NCBI GenBank assembly: GCA_964567785.1
Contig: CAZMOK010000003.1
Location: 1 to 64,000, forward strand
Reading direction: 5' to 3'
Length of the DNA stretch: 64,000 bases
DNA from: CAZMOK01 sp964567785
Lineage (GTDB): Bacteria; Bacteroidota; Bacteroidia; Bacteroidales; JAGOPY01
Part shown: positions 41,190-49,937 of the stretch, in pieces
Position numbering within the stretch: position 1 is the first letter of the stretch
Layout of the letters: each line of letters begins with the position of its first letter
Position numbers and translations under genes: made by a program
Notes under the pieces: generated by a model
What the model was told of the DNA's origin: nothing
The model's database searches: none
The model's input: only the letters and a program-made list of their open reading frames with translations

Positions 41190-41441
41190 TTACTTTGATT
41201 CCTTTTTCATGTGATTGTGGGTGCCATCGCAATATGGCGGATTCTTTGTTTGCTTGCACATGCATAACCAGACCTCCCCACTGTGTTCCGGTGTGAAAGG
41301 CCTTGGTACAAACTCTGTTTTTCTGTGCGAACCATCGCAATAGGGCTGGCGTGTGGACTCGCCGCAAGCGCACCACCAGTATTCGTCTTCGTTGGTTACC
41401 CTTACTGCTCTGGGTTGCAAGTCTGCTGATTTAGGCTTCAT
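41190..41441 (-). CDS. Double CDGSH iron-sulfur domain protein
   Basis: 83 aa with two CDGSH motifs, WCACGESTRQPYCDGSH (~23-39) and CMCKQTKNPPYCDGTH (~60-75). Each has the Cys3-His set that binds a redox-active [2Fe-2S] cluster (mitoNEET-like). Cytoplasmic, small and monocistronic. Function in bacteria is unclear; electron transfer or cluster transfer is the usual suggestion. A minus-strand TAATTTTG at 41568-41575 may be its promoter, leaving a ~125-nt leader. The rest of 41442-41747 shows no gene. Confidence 0.92.
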   Translation of the reverse strand: MKPKSADLQPRAVRVTNEDEYWWCACGESTRQPYCDGSHRKTEFVPRPFTPEHSGEVWLCMCKQTKNPPYCDGTHNHMKKESK

Positions 41442-41747
41442 CTTTCTTCCTGTTTTTATCTGGATTTATAATTCTGAACACTTTAAGGCGCCTGATGGTT
41501 TAAAAATTATTTAAAGGATTGAATCCTGTATATATTTCTGTCAGGCTATATTTTAATATTTCGGTTACAAAATTATAAATAATAGGGATAAGGTGCTGTG
41601 TGCTTTAAATAAATCTCTTTTTGAAGCTTATTCAGGATGTTCATTGATCTGCTCCTGGTGCCGGACGATTCTTCCACCATCCTGTACTGTAGGAAGGATA
41701 CCAGTTCAGGCTTCATATCAGGATTCAGGTTTGATCTCTCGTAAAGA

Positions 41748-42665
41748 TTATTTTCCCGCTGCTTTCTCAATTGCCCAGATGCTGGCGATCCCTGCAAAAA
41801 TTACGATAAGGGCGATAACAATTTCAGTGGAGAAATAATCGGGGACATACCGGGTGTAGCTTAAAATTATCGGCTCTCCGTTCTTCATTATGGTCTCACC
41901 CATGCTGTTTTCAAGATATTCAGGCCTTTGCCATGGCCATAATATAGCGACAGAGCCAAGGATGAACCCGGTCAGTAGTGCTATCGTCTGGTCCCTGAAG
42001 CGCTTGAGGACCCATGAAAGAAGATGGGAAAAGGTGATGAGGCCTGCAACCGCTCCGATGAGAACGGGAATGATCACGCTCATGTCCCGCTGGTTTATGG
42101 CATCAATGGCAACAAGCTTGTAATTACCCATGATAAACAGGATAAAGGAACCAGACAGTCCCGGCAGGATCATACTGCAGATTGCTGCTACACCGCATAA
42201 AACAAGATAAAGGAAGCTCCTGTTCTCTGTGGCGGGGTTAAGCACAGAGATGACTATGGCAATGGCGGTACCCAGAATGAAGGAAACAATAGCAGGTGTC
42301 GACCATTTTTCAACAGTCTTCCCTACAAAATAAACAGATGCCAGAACAAGTCCAAAGAAATAGGCCCAAATGTAAACGGGATAATGCGTGAAAAGGAAGT
42401 CGAATATCCTGGCAAGGGATACAACGGCAATGACAACCCCGAAAAAAACTGCCAGAAGGAAATACAGGTCTGTGTATTCCAGAAAAGCCCGCACCCTGCC
42501 TTTCAGCAATAGCCTTATTGCTGAAAGGTTAATTGATTTTATTGAGTTGATCAGCCTTTCGAAGATACCGGTAATAAGGGCAATGGTGCCTCCCGACACC
42601 CCCGGGATGACATTTGCCGCTCCCATGGCCATACCCTTTACTATGAATAATATGTATTGCAGCAT
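41748..42665 (-). CDS. DUF368 polyprenyl-phosphate transporter family protein
   Basis: 305 aa from the ATG giving MLQYILFIVKGMAMGAANVIPG. The hallmark NVIPGVSGGTIALITGIFERLI lies near residues 17-38, with a second inverted copy ICSMILPGLSGSFILFIMG (~160). About nine membrane segments. DUF368 proteins (PopT in Gram-positives) have been shown to recycle undecaprenyl phosphate across the membrane for cell-wall synthesis. Role here inferred from family. The -7 element TATTTTTG is at 42684-42691 on the minus strand. Confidence 0.85.
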   Translation of the reverse strand: MLQYILFIVKGMAMGAANVIPGVSGGTIALITGIFERLINSIKSINLSAIRLLLKGRVRAFLEYTDLYFLLAVFFGVVIAVVSLARIFDFLFTHYPVYIWAYFFGLVLASVYFVGKTVEKWSTPAIVSFILGTAIAIVISVLNPATENRSFLYLVLCGVAAICSMILPGLSGSFILFIMGNYKLVAIDAINQRDMSVIIPVLIGAVAGLITFSHLLSWVLKRFRDQTIALLTGFILGSVAILWPWQRPEYLENSMGETIMKNGEPIILSYTRYVPDYFSTEIVIALIVIFAGIASIWAIEKAAGK

Positions 42666-42810
42666 AAGTTTGAAATGACGCGGCAAAAATAGCAAATAAG
42701 ACATTCCTTACTGAAAAAATAAGCTTTTGTCCCCGAAGCTGTTTTTAAAAACTTGTTGCCATGTCATCAGACTATTTGATTATTCCCTTACCATTGTGGG
42801 AGCCAATTTA

Positions 42811-42818
42811 ATATATTT
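42811..42818 (+). promoter_or_regulatory. Putative -7 element directly before the DUF2953-like gene
   Basis: TATATTTG (TAnnTTTG type) ends only 5 bp before ATG 42824, so the transcript would be nearly leaderless if this promoter is used. Confidence 0.5.
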
Positions 42819-42823
42819 GCTCC

Positions 42824-43408
42824 ATGATCGTCCTCTGGATAATATTCGGACTGTCAGGGCTGCTGATTGCCTTGCTCATGTGGGTCCTGCTTGTTCCCTT
42901 CAGGCTTGAGATCAACTCGGAGGAAGAAATTTACCGTGCCGGGATACCGGGTCTGGTAAATGCATCACTGGTACCGACAACTGACCTGTTTATTGTAAAG
43001 TTCAGAATATTTTTTTTCAGCTATTATGCCAATCCTTTTGCCCCCTCTTCCGGAAAGAAAGAAAAAAAGCCCGCAAAGGAGAAAAAAGGAAAAAAAGAAA
43101 AGAAAGGTAAAAGAGGGAAATTAACGGTACGCAGGTTTTTAAAACCTTCCCTGAAATTCATGAGTGATATATTCAATACTTTCAGACTAAAGAAGCTCAT
43201 GATCGATTTTGATACGGGCGATGATGTGCTCAATGCCAGGTTATACCCTGTTTGCTATGCGCTTAGCCGCGAAGGCAGGTATGTTATGGTAAACTTTGAC
43301 GATTATCAGCGGATCATTGTTGACCTGAGGGCCAGGCTGGTCTGGTTTGTTATAGGAGGTATTAAATTTGCATGGCGTACTTTTGTTAAACCCGGTTTAA
43401 GAATCTAA
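42824..43408 (+). CDS. YtfI/DUF2953-like membrane-anchored protein
   Basis: 194 aa. N-terminal membrane segment (MIVLWIIFGLSGLLIALLMWVLLV), then a short beta region and a very Lys-rich linker (~85-110, KKEKKPAKEKKGKKEKKGKRG in part: EKKGKKEKKGKRGK). The C-terminal domain has LKKLMIDFDTGDDVLNARLYPVCYALS, as in DUF2953 (KF..DFGTGDAA.TG..YG). It is followed 23 bp later by a YtfJ/GerW-family gene, the same pair order as ytfI-ytfJ in Bacillus. Function unknown. Confidence 0.6.
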   Translation: MIVLWIIFGLSGLLIALLMWVLLVPFRLEINSEEEIYRAGIPGLVNASLVPTTDLFIVKFRIFFFSYYANPFAPSSGKKEKKPAKEKKGKKEKKGKRGKLTVRRFLKPSLKFMSDIFNTFRLKKLMIDFDTGDDVLNARLYPVCYALSREGRYVMVNFDDYQRIIVDLRARLVWFVIGGIKFAWRTFVKPGLRI

Positions 43409-43431
43409 ATCCAAAAAATAAGGAGGTAATC

Positions 43432-43803
43432 ATGGACACAAATTATCAGGACACTATCAACAGAATCCTTGATGATATCAAGAGTCTGGCAAAGACTGAA
43501 ACAGTAATAGGGGAACAATTTCAGTTGGGTGAGTTCACCTGCGTCCCCATAATCAAGATCGGCCTTGGTTTCGGAACAGGGCTCGGCAGCGGCAGTGAGC
43601 CTAAAAAAGGCCAGGGATCAGGCGGAGGAGCCGGCGGAGGAATCGGCATAAGCCCCATTGCTTTTCTTGTAACAAAAGGGGATGAGATCTCTGTGCTGAG
43701 CCTCGACAAGAAAAAAGGCCTTTCAGGTGTTTTTGAGAAGGTGCCTGACCTGATGGAAAAATTCATCGAGATCAAATCCAAAGAGGATGATAAGAAGAAG
43801 TAG
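43432..43803 (+). CDS. GerW/YtfJ-family protein
   Basis: 123 aa. Seen: LDDIKSLAKTETVIGEQFQ, CVPIIKIGLGFGTGLGSGSE, a glycine-rich loop GSGGGAGGGIGISPIAFLV and GDEISVLSLDKK. These are the hallmarks of the GerW (YtfJ, PF09579) family, named from a Bacillus spore-germination protein but also present in non-sporulating bacteria. The charged C-terminal tail (KSKEDDKKK) is likely disordered. Paired with the DUF2953-like gene upstream, preceded by AAGGAGG, another strong Shine-Dalgarno sequence. Confidence 0.85.
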   Translation: MDTNYQDTINRILDDIKSLAKTETVIGEQFQLGEFTCVPIIKIGLGFGTGLGSGSEPKKGQGSGGGAGGGIGISPIAFLVTKGDEISVLSLDKKKGLSGVFEKVPDLMEKFIEIKSKEDDKKK

Positions 43804-43827
43804 TCCTTTATCTGAAAAATGAATGAT

Positions 43828-43880
43828 TCCGGGAATCTGATTTTATTTAAGGAAAAGACCGTTATTGTCAGGTTCCCGGA
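43828..43880. terminator. Bidirectional hairpin between convergent genes
   Basis: Arms TCCGGGAATCTG (43828-43839) and CAGGTTCCCGGA (43869-43880) pair over 12 bp with one mismatch and a 29-nt loop. It lies between the YtfJ-like and TPR stop codons and is followed by a T-rich stretch on the plus side. Confidence 0.6.
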
Positions 43881-43883
43881 TCT

Positions 43884-45284
43884 TTATTTTCGGTAGGTAT
43901 GTACCAGCTCGATGACCTCGTTGCGCATCCTCATATCCGGGTAATAGTCGAACATCTCTGAGTGTCTGTTATAGTTGAGCTTAAGGGCCTTGCCCACAAG
44001 GTCGACAGCTCTTTCCTTCTTGCCCGTTTTGATCATGTAGACGGCAAGCCTGTAATACAGTGAAGCGTTGCGGGGCTGGTGTTCGAGCCCTTCATTGATA
44101 ATGTCGATAGCTGTTTCCCGTTCGTCAATATTGTCATAGATCTCCGAGTAATCGAGCCAGATGTCGGGGTTTTCAGGATCAAGTTCACTGACCTTGCTGT
44201 AACAAAAAGCTGCCTCTTCGGTATTTTGTTCTTTTTGCAGGGTATCCCCGTAAATATACCAGTACTCCGGATTGTCAGGGTCGAGTTCGAGCGCCTTGCT
44301 CATGAAGGTGAGTGAACTCTTTCTTTTCCCTGTTTCCTCCAGGCAGACCCCCACACCCATCCAGGCATCAGCAAATTCGTCGTCAAGTTTGATGGCCTTG
44401 CGGTAAAAATCAATGGCCCGATCGAAAACCTCGAGCTTCTCGTAACATTCACCTATATAATAATTAGTTACGGGCTGCGGATCTTCAAGCTTCAATGTTT
44501 CAAGGTAAGCCTTGATGGCCTTCCGGTATTGTTCAATACTTGAGTAAGTGTTGCCTATATTGAACCAGGCCGATACAAACCTGTCGTCAATAGCGATTAC
44601 GAACTCATAAGCCTCGATAGCCTTTTCATAAAGCTCCATGTTGCTGTAAGCAATCCCGAGGTTGAACCAGGCTACCTTATTGTATGGGTGCTTTTCGGTA
44701 TAGTCAGAAAGCCATTCAATAAGCTCATCATTCTTTTTGAGGATCTCGTGGCAGAAAGAAAGTTCATACAGCACGGCTTCATTCTCCGGGTTAAGGTCAA
44801 CCACTTTTTTCAGGTATGCAATGGCGTTCTCGTATTGGCTGTTGTTCTCGTATTCAAAGGCAATGTTGGTATAAAGGTCTTCCAAATCGTCGGCGTATTG
44901 CTCAGCCTTGTTGTATTCCTCTATGGCCTTCTCGTATTGCTTCAAATGACTGTATATGGCCCCCTTTATAAGATATATCTCAGAATTGGTGGGTTCGCCC
45001 CCCTCTATGTCGTTGAGGAGTTCAAGTGCCCTGTGACTGTTATTGGTCATGGCCAGCAGTTTCGATTTCCTGAGCAGGAAATTACTGGCTTTCGGGTGCT
45101 GGCCCAGGGCCGATTCAATGGCCTTTGAGGCTTTTGAAGTCTGGTGCCTTTCAAGATAATAATCGATCAGCTCCTCAAATTCTTCCACATCAAAGAAATA
45201 ATTATCGTCTTTCTTGAGCATCAGCTCAAAACGTTTGACAAGTGCTGAAAATTCAGGTTCTATGTGCTCAAACGGATTATCCAT
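43884..45284 (-). CDS. Tetratricopeptide-repeat protein
   Basis: 466 aa, about ten TPR units after a ~40-residue acidic N-terminus (VEEFEELIDYYLERHQ). Typical units: IKGAIYSHLKQYEKAIEEYNKA, VAWFNLGIAYSNMELYEKAIEAYE, SAWFNIGNTYSSIEQYRKAI, EYWYIYGDTLQKEQNTEEAAF. No signal peptide or membrane segment, so a cytoplasmic protein-protein interaction scaffold. It is divergent from glmM with its own minus-strand TAATTTTG element at 45304-45311. Such long TPR proteins are common in Bacteroidota; partner unknown. Confidence 0.88.
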   Translation of the reverse strand: MDNPFEHIEPEFSALVKRFELMLKKDDNYFFDVEEFEELIDYYLERHQTSKASKAIESALGQHPKASNFLLRKSKLLAMTNNSHRALELLNDIEGGEPTNSEIYLIKGAIYSHLKQYEKAIEEYNKAEQYADDLEDLYTNIAFEYENNSQYENAIAYLKKVVDLNPENEAVLYELSFCHEILKKNDELIEWLSDYTEKHPYNKVAWFNLGIAYSNMELYEKAIEAYEFVIAIDDRFVSAWFNIGNTYSSIEQYRKAIKAYLETLKLEDPQPVTNYYIGECYEKLEVFDRAIDFYRKAIKLDDEFADAWMGVGVCLEETGKRKSSLTFMSKALELDPDNPEYWYIYGDTLQKEQNTEEAAFCYSKVSELDPENPDIWLDYSEIYDNIDERETAIDIINEGLEHQPRNASLYYRLAVYMIKTGKKERAVDLVGKALKLNYNRHSEMFDYYPDMRMRNEVIELVHTYRK

Positions 45285-45303
45285 CTAAAATCCTAATCTG
45301 TGG

Positions 45304-45311
45304 CAAAATTA
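45304..45311 (-). promoter_or_regulatory. Putative -7 element of the TPR gene
   Basis: Minus-strand TAATTTTG (TAnnTTTG type) 20 bp upstream of the TPR start. Confidence 0.5.
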
Positions 45312-45382
45312 GTAAAACTTTTCTGTGTCAAAACTTCACTTTTCAACAACATCTCCTTAACGTAAATAACGTTTTTATATCA

Positions 45383-45390
45383 TACATTTG
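45383..45390 (+). promoter_or_regulatory. Putative -7 element of glmM
   Basis: TACATTTG (TAnnTTTG type) 18 bp before the glmM ATG at 45408. Confidence 0.5.
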
Positions 45391-45407
45391 TTCAAATTTC
45401 AGCAGTG

Positions 45408-46790
45408 ATGTCATTGATAAAGTCGATTTCAGGTATAAGGGGCACAATAGGAGGGAAGCAGGGTGAAGCCCTGACGCCTCCGGATATTGTCAAATTTACC
45501 ATGGCCTTTACGCATCAGCGGATGCTAAGGACAGGTAAGCGTCGAATTACAGTTGTCACAGGCCGTGATGCGAGAGTTTCGGGTGAAATGGTCAGCCGGC
45601 TTGTTACGGGAACACTCTTGGCATTAGGCGCAGATGTGATTGATTGCGGCCTGTCAACAACCCCCACCGTGGAGATGGCTGTGATGGAATTCAGGGCCGA
45701 AGGCGGGATCATTCTTACAGCCAGCCACAACCCTGCACAATGGAATGCCCTGAAGCTGCTCGATGAAAAAGGGGAATTCCTGTCGGGCAAAGACGGCAAG
45801 GAAATTCTTGAGATAGCAGACAGGGGAGAGGTTGACTTCGCACCCTGGGATAAACTCGGTAAGATCTCTGCGGTTGATGATATGATCGACAGGCATATCA
45901 GGAATATCCTTTCACACGACCTGGTCAATGCTGATCTGATAAAAAAAGCAGGACTGAAAATCGTGATCGATTGCGTGAGCTCTACCGGCGGCATTGCCCT
46001 TCCCCCCTTGCTGACAGCGCTGGGTGTAAAGGAAATCGTTGAGCTGCACTGCGATCCTGATGGCAAATTCCCTCATAACCCCGAGCCGCTGCCCGAAAAC
46101 ATTAGGGAGCTTTGTGATACGGTGAAAGGGACAGGGGCCCACCTGGGGTTTGTTGTTGATCCTGATGTCGACCGCCTTGCCATAGTTACAGAAAAAGGAG
46201 ATGTGTTCGGCGAAGAATATACACTTGTGGCAGTGGCTGATTATGTTCTGGACAAACGCAAAGGGGCTGCGGTTTCCAACCTCTCCTCATCAAGGGCGCT
46301 GGGCGATGTTTGTGAAAAACACGGGGTTGATTATTTTGCCAGCGCCGTGGGCGAAGTGAATGTAGTGGAAATGATGAAAGCGAAAGATGCCGTTATAGGA
46401 GGGGAAGGTAACGGCGGAATTATCCTTCCCGACCTTCATTACGGCAGGGATGCCCTGGCGGGTATCGCACTCTTTCTCTCTTTCCTTGCAGAGGCCGGAA
46501 TTCCCTGTTCAGACCTGAGGAAAAGATATCCTGATTATTACATGGTGAAGGACAGGCTGCCGCTTACAGAGCAGACAGATATCGACCATCTTCTCAAAAC
46601 AGTTGCACAGCTTTACAAAGATGAAAATGTAACTGCCGTGGACGGTGTAAAGATTGATTTTGAGGAAGGCTGGGTGCACCTCAGGAAATCAAATACCGAA
46701 CCTATTATAAGGATCTATTCCGAGGCCGTTTCGCATGAAAAAGCACTTGAACTTGTGAATGGCATTAAGTTGGAGATATCAAAAGCCTGA
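45408..46790 (+). CDS. glmM: Phosphoglucosamine mutase
   Basis: 460 aa from ATG 45408 (a GTG one codon earlier is in frame). Converts glucosamine-6-phosphate to glucosamine-1-phosphate for UDP-GlcNAc. Seen: SISGIRGTIGG at the N-terminus, active-site phosphoserine loop LTASHNPAQWNALKLL (~104-119), Mg-binding DPDVDRLAIV (~240), sugar-binding GGEGNGGIILPDLHYGRDAL and phosphate-binding KSNTEPIIRIYSEA. A GlmM role is preferred over phosphomannomutase from GEGNGG, but alpha-hexomutase specificity is hard to fix from sequence. Confidence 0.88.
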   Translation: MSLIKSISGIRGTIGGKQGEALTPPDIVKFTMAFTHQRMLRTGKRRITVVTGRDARVSGEMVSRLVTGTLLALGADVIDCGLSTTPTVEMAVMEFRAEGGIILTASHNPAQWNALKLLDEKGEFLSGKDGKEILEIADRGEVDFAPWDKLGKISAVDDMIDRHIRNILSHDLVNADLIKKAGLKIVIDCVSSTGGIALPPLLTALGVKEIVELHCDPDGKFPHNPEPLPENIRELCDTVKGTGAHLGFVVDPDVDRLAIVTEKGDVFGEEYTLVAVADYVLDKRKGAAVSNLSSSRALGDVCEKHGVDYFASAVGEVNVVEMMKAKDAVIGGEGNGGIILPDLHYGRDALAGIALFLSFLAEAGIPCSDLRKRYPDYYMVKDRLPLTEQTDIDHLLKTVAQLYKDENVTAVDGVKIDFEEGWVHLRKSNTEPIIRIYSEAVSHEKALELVNGIKLEISKA

Positions 46791-46869
46791 TGTTGATAAA
46801 TATGGCAAGTAGTTTTTGTATCGGGGGATCATCAGCTTAAATTAGCTGAAAACAAAAGAAAACCACTTA

Positions 46870-47106
46870 ATGTCAGGCCTCAGTAAAAGCCGCAAACGCA
46901 GAAAAAGATCAAGGTATACCACTGTCACCTTCAAACTTTCCAAAAGGCAAAAAGAATCGTTGTTCAATTATTGTGAGGCCAGGAAAACAACGCCTACCAA
47001 ATTGATCAAGAAAATGATCAGGCCTTACATTACGAATTATCATAAAGAAGTGCCTGATGAAATGTATGTGACAGAGAACCAGCTCGACCTTTTTGATAAG
47101 GGTTAA
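46870..47106 (+). CDS. Small basic protein, possibly RHH-like
   Basis: 78 aa. Very basic N-terminus (SKSRKRRKRSRYTT), then TVTFKLSKRQKESLFNYCEARKTT (in part: TVTFKLSKRQKESLFNYC) and PTKLIKKMIRPYI, which fits a strand-helix-helix like ribbon-helix-helix DNA-binding proteins. Convergent with recR (16 bp apart). No partner toxin or known family recognised. Good coding look and position, function unknown. Confidence 0.55.
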   Translation: MSGLSKSRKRRKRSRYTTVTFKLSKRQKESLFNYCEARKTTPTKLIKKMIRPYITNYHKEVPDEMYVTENQLDLFDKG

Positions 47107-47122
47107 GTTTATCATTCTGCCG

Positions 47123-47731
47123 TCAGGATCCGGAATAGGGCTGCCGGTTCAGTATGGAACGGCCCAGCGTTACTTCATCCGTGTACTCGATGTCATCCCC
47201 AATCGAAATTCCCCTTGCAATGGAAGTGATGGAAATATTGAGATCTTTCAGCACCTTGAACAGGTAAAAGTTTGTTGTGTCGCCTTCAACGGTGGTGGGC
47301 AATGCAAAGATCACCTCCTCGGTTTCATCGGATGAAACGCGGTCTATCAAACTTCTGATGGTAAGGTCGTCGGGGCCGATGCCTTCCATGGGTGAAATGA
47401 TCCCCCCGAGGACATGGAAGAGCCCTTCATACTGACCAGTGTTTTCAATGGCAATGATGTCTCTGATGTCCTGTACAACACAAATGATGCTTTCTTTCCT
47501 TTTCGGGTTGCTGCAGATCTCGCAAATATCACTGTCGGAAAGGTTATGGCATATTTTACAGTATTTGATGTTTTTTTTCAGGTCGATAATCGAATTGCCA
47601 AGCATCTCAACCTGTTGTTCATCCTGTTTGAGAAGGTGCAGCGCCAGGCGCAGGGCAGTCTTTTTTCCTATGCCCGGGAGCTTGGAGATCTCTCCGACAG
47701 CATTTTCAAGTATTTTCGAAGAAAAATTCAT
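47123..47731 (-). CDS. recR: Recombination mediator RecR
   Basis: 202 aa, normal length. With RecO (and RecF) it loads RecA on gapped DNA. Seen: helix-hairpin-helix [20 protein letters not shown] (~14-33), zinc finger [19 protein letters not shown] (~57-75), Toprim [19 protein letters not shown] and [16 protein letters not shown], and a C-terminal Walker-like stretch [20 protein letters not shown]. Minus-strand -7 element TAATTTTG at 47749-47756. Confident. Confidence 0.96.
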   Translation of the reverse strand: MNFSSKILENAVGEISKLPGIGKKTALRLALHLLKQDEQQVEMLGNSIIDLKKNIKYCKICHNLSDSDICEICSNPKRKESIICVVQDIRDIIAIENTGQYEGLFHVLGGIISPMEGIGPDDLTIRSLIDRVSSDETEEVIFALPTTVEGDTTNFYLFKVLKDLNISITSIARGISIGDDIEYTDEVTLGRSILNRQPYSGS

Positions 47732-47748
47732 CGCTATTGATCAGGTTG

Positions 47749-47756
47749 CAAAATTA
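47749..47756 (-). promoter_or_regulatory. Putative -7 element of recR
   Basis: Minus-strand TAATTTTG (TAnnTTTG type) 18 bp upstream of the recR start. Confidence 0.5.
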
Positions 47757-47819
47757 AGGCTTTTAACTCTATCTTAATATTTTCAATATCTTTACGTTAT
47801 AGCAATAAAAAGAGTAAGA

Positions 47820-48518
47820 ATGAAAAGAGCAGCACTGGTCCTGTTACCCCTCCTGGTTGCCTTGTCAATGGCCGGTCAGGAATTCCTGCAGTCCTACAAG
47901 AATGAAGTGGATGAGCAGGGTAGGAAACAGGGTTTATGGCGGGGATATGATGTGAACGGTAACCTTAAATATAAAGGGACTTTCGAAGACGGCATCCCGG
48001 TAGGTGAATTCACCTATTATTATCCTGACGGGAAGATACGGGCGAAAGCTATGCATAAAGGGGATGACAAGACTGTTTACTTCAAATATTTCTTCGAGGG
48101 CGGAAAGCTGATGGCCGAAGGGAAATACATAGACCAGGAAAAAGACAGCACCTGGAACTACTACAGCAGCGGCACCGGTAAAATATCATCTGAGGAACAT
48201 TACGACAAAGGCGTGCCTGTGGGCACCTGGCTAACCTATTATCCCGAAACAGGGAACATTGCCGAGGAGGTACCATACAAAAACGGAGTGAAGCATGGTA
48301 CATGGAAACAATATTTTACCGAGGGGGGGCTGAAATCAGAGGCTGAATATGTTGACGGGGAGCTGGAAGGGTTGATGACGATATACCATCTGAATGGTAA
48401 CGTGGAAGTGTCAGGGAGCTTCAAAAATTCACTCAAACATGGCACATGGATCTATTTTGATGAGGAAGGTGTTACTACGAATCGTAAAGAGTACTATGAA
48501 GGGGTACTGGTCGAGTGA
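47820..48518 (+). CDS. Secreted MORN/YwqK-like repeat protein
   Basis: 232 aa. Signal peptide in about residues 1-19 (LVLLPLLVALSMAGQ). About seven MORN-like repeats of ~22-24 residues: KQGLWRGYDVNGNLKYKGTF, PVGEFTYYYPDGKIRAKAM, WNYYSSGTGKISSEEHY, PVGTWLTYYPETGNIAEEV, KHGTWKQYFTEGGLKSEAEY, LEGLMTIYHLNGNVEVSGSF, KHGTWIYFDEEG. Often labelled YwqK-family antitoxin, but export and lack of a toxin partner argue against that. Likely a periplasmic or surface beta-rich protein of unknown role. Confidence 0.75.
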   Translation: MKRAALVLLPLLVALSMAGQEFLQSYKNEVDEQGRKQGLWRGYDVNGNLKYKGTFEDGIPVGEFTYYYPDGKIRAKAMHKGDDKTVYFKYFFEGGKLMAEGKYIDQEKDSTWNYYSSGTGKISSEEHYDKGVPVGTWLTYYPETGNIAEEVPYKNGVKHGTWKQYFTEGGLKSEAEYVDGELEGLMTIYHLNGNVEVSGSFKNSLKHGTWIYFDEEGVTTNRKEYYEGVLVE

Positions 48519-48530
48519 GCGGATTTAAGA

Positions 48531-49892
48531 TTATTTAAAAACATCTTCATAGGATACAAACCCTTTTTTCACAACTTCTTTCAAAGCGAGCTGGGGTTTA
48601 TGGAAAGCCTTTGAGTCGTATATGGTTTTCAGAAGGTGGTCCTTGTATTCATCGGCGGCCAGGTGGGCTATGCCTACTGCATGTTCGGCAATTGTCAGGC
48701 CGCGTGGGTTGAAGGCACCGTTCTCAGTAACTATTACCACAGGGTCTGCTGCGATGGCCGTGGTGGTAATACCCTGCGGGCACATGTCGAGGATCTTGCT
48801 CTGTCCTTTTTCAGTGGTGGATTTCATGGCGATGATCGGCACACCCCCTTTTGAAAGGTACGAGCCCCTGAGGAAGTCAGCCTGGCCACCGATACCACTG
48901 TATATCTGCCTGGCATTGAGCGAATCGGCCCAGATATTCCCGTGAAGGTCAACGCCTATGGCACCGTTTATGGCTGTCATTTTAGGTTGTTGCGAAATGA
49001 ACATCACATTGTTGGTCTGGTCGCAGGGCCGGCTTTGTATCGAGCTGTTGAAGTCAAGCCATTCATACCCTTTCTTTGATCCTGAAAGGTAGATGGAGGA
49101 GACCGAGAAGTTGTTCCTGAGATACTTGTTGGTAACTATCCCTTTTTCAACCAGCGAGCGCATGGCATCGGCGAAGAGCTCTGTGTATATGCCAAGGTCC
49201 TTTAATCCTTTTCTGATAATTGCATCTGTTACGGCTTCGGGAACCTCTCCGATACCATACTGCAGTGTGGTGCCGTCTTCAATGTACAGCTCGGCAATGA
49301 GGTCACCGATCCTTCTCGATCTTTCATCGGGTGTATGCACCGGACTGACCGGCAGATCGTAGTTGGTGTCGATCAGGAAATCAATATCTTTTTCGTGAAT
49401 GGTAGTCCCGAGCACAAAAGGCATATTGGCATTTCTCTCGGCAATCACAACACCCCCGTTTGCCCTGGCAGATTCAACGGCAGCTTTAACCCCTTCAACG
49501 GTTGTCCCGAGGCTGTAATTGCCTCCGTTATCAGGACCGCTGACAGAAGTAAAGACCACATTCGGCTTGATGTATTCCCTCAGTTGCTTGGGTATGTCGG
49601 ATAGATGGATAAGCTGGTACCGTGCCCAACCGCAATTCATTGCCTCCCGCGAGTGGGGACCGTTGAAAATGATCCTGTGCTTGATCCTTTCACAGGCATC
49701 CTTCCCGAACAATTTGGCAATATCGCCCAAAAGGAGTACGCTCAGTGTTTGAACATTGCGTATGGAAGAGTCTGAGGCGAGCTGCCGAAGCAATACCTGT
49801 GGGGTTGCTGCATTCCCGCCTATGTAAATGACACTTCCCGGTTTGATGGTGCTGCTGTTTACAGCTTTTTCTACTTTCTTGACTATTTTCAT
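48531..49892 (-). CDS. Acetyl-CoA hydrolase/transferase family CoA-transferase
   Basis: 453 aa, class I-like CoA-transferase of the acetate/4-hydroxybutyrate type. Seen: GSVIYIGGNAATPQVLL, VSGPDNGGNYSLGTTVEG, ANMPFVLGTTIHEKDIDFLI, LQYGIGEVPEAVTDAII, the likely catalytic Glu in LGIYTELFADAM, QSRPCDQTNNVMFISQQPKM (in part) and GVGGQADFLRG-type GIGGQADFLRGSYLSKGG. Probably moves CoA between a fermentation acid and acetate; exact acids cannot be told. Minus-strand TATCTTTG at 49922-49929 is a likely -7 element. Confidence 0.85.
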   Translation of the reverse strand: MKIVKKVEKAVNSSTIKPGSVIYIGGNAATPQVLLRQLASDSSIRNVQTLSVLLLGDIAKLFGKDACERIKHRIIFNGPHSREAMNCGWARYQLIHLSDIPKQLREYIKPNVVFTSVSGPDNGGNYSLGTTVEGVKAAVESARANGGVVIAERNANMPFVLGTTIHEKDIDFLIDTNYDLPVSPVHTPDERSRRIGDLIAELYIEDGTTLQYGIGEVPEAVTDAIIRKGLKDLGIYTELFADAMRSLVEKGIVTNKYLRNNFSVSSIYLSGSKKGYEWLDFNSSIQSRPCDQTNNVMFISQQPKMTAINGAIGVDLHGNIWADSLNARQIYSGIGGQADFLRGSYLSKGGVPIIAMKSTTEKGQSKILDMCPQGITTTAIAADPVVIVTENGAFNPRGLTIAEHAVGIAHLAADEYKDHLLKTIYDSKAFHKPQLALKEVVKKGFVSYEDVFK

Positions 49893-49937
49893 GGCTGTTT
49901 TATCCTGATCAGGTTAGGAAGCAAAGATAAAATTTGA

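Noticed and set aside
43432..43803. Evidence for sporulation
   Set aside because: GerW/YtfJ homologues occur in many non-sporulating bacteria and no other spore gene is seen.
47820..48518. Toxin-antitoxin system (YwqK label)
   Set aside because: The protein is exported, made of MORN-like repeats, and no toxin gene is adjacent.
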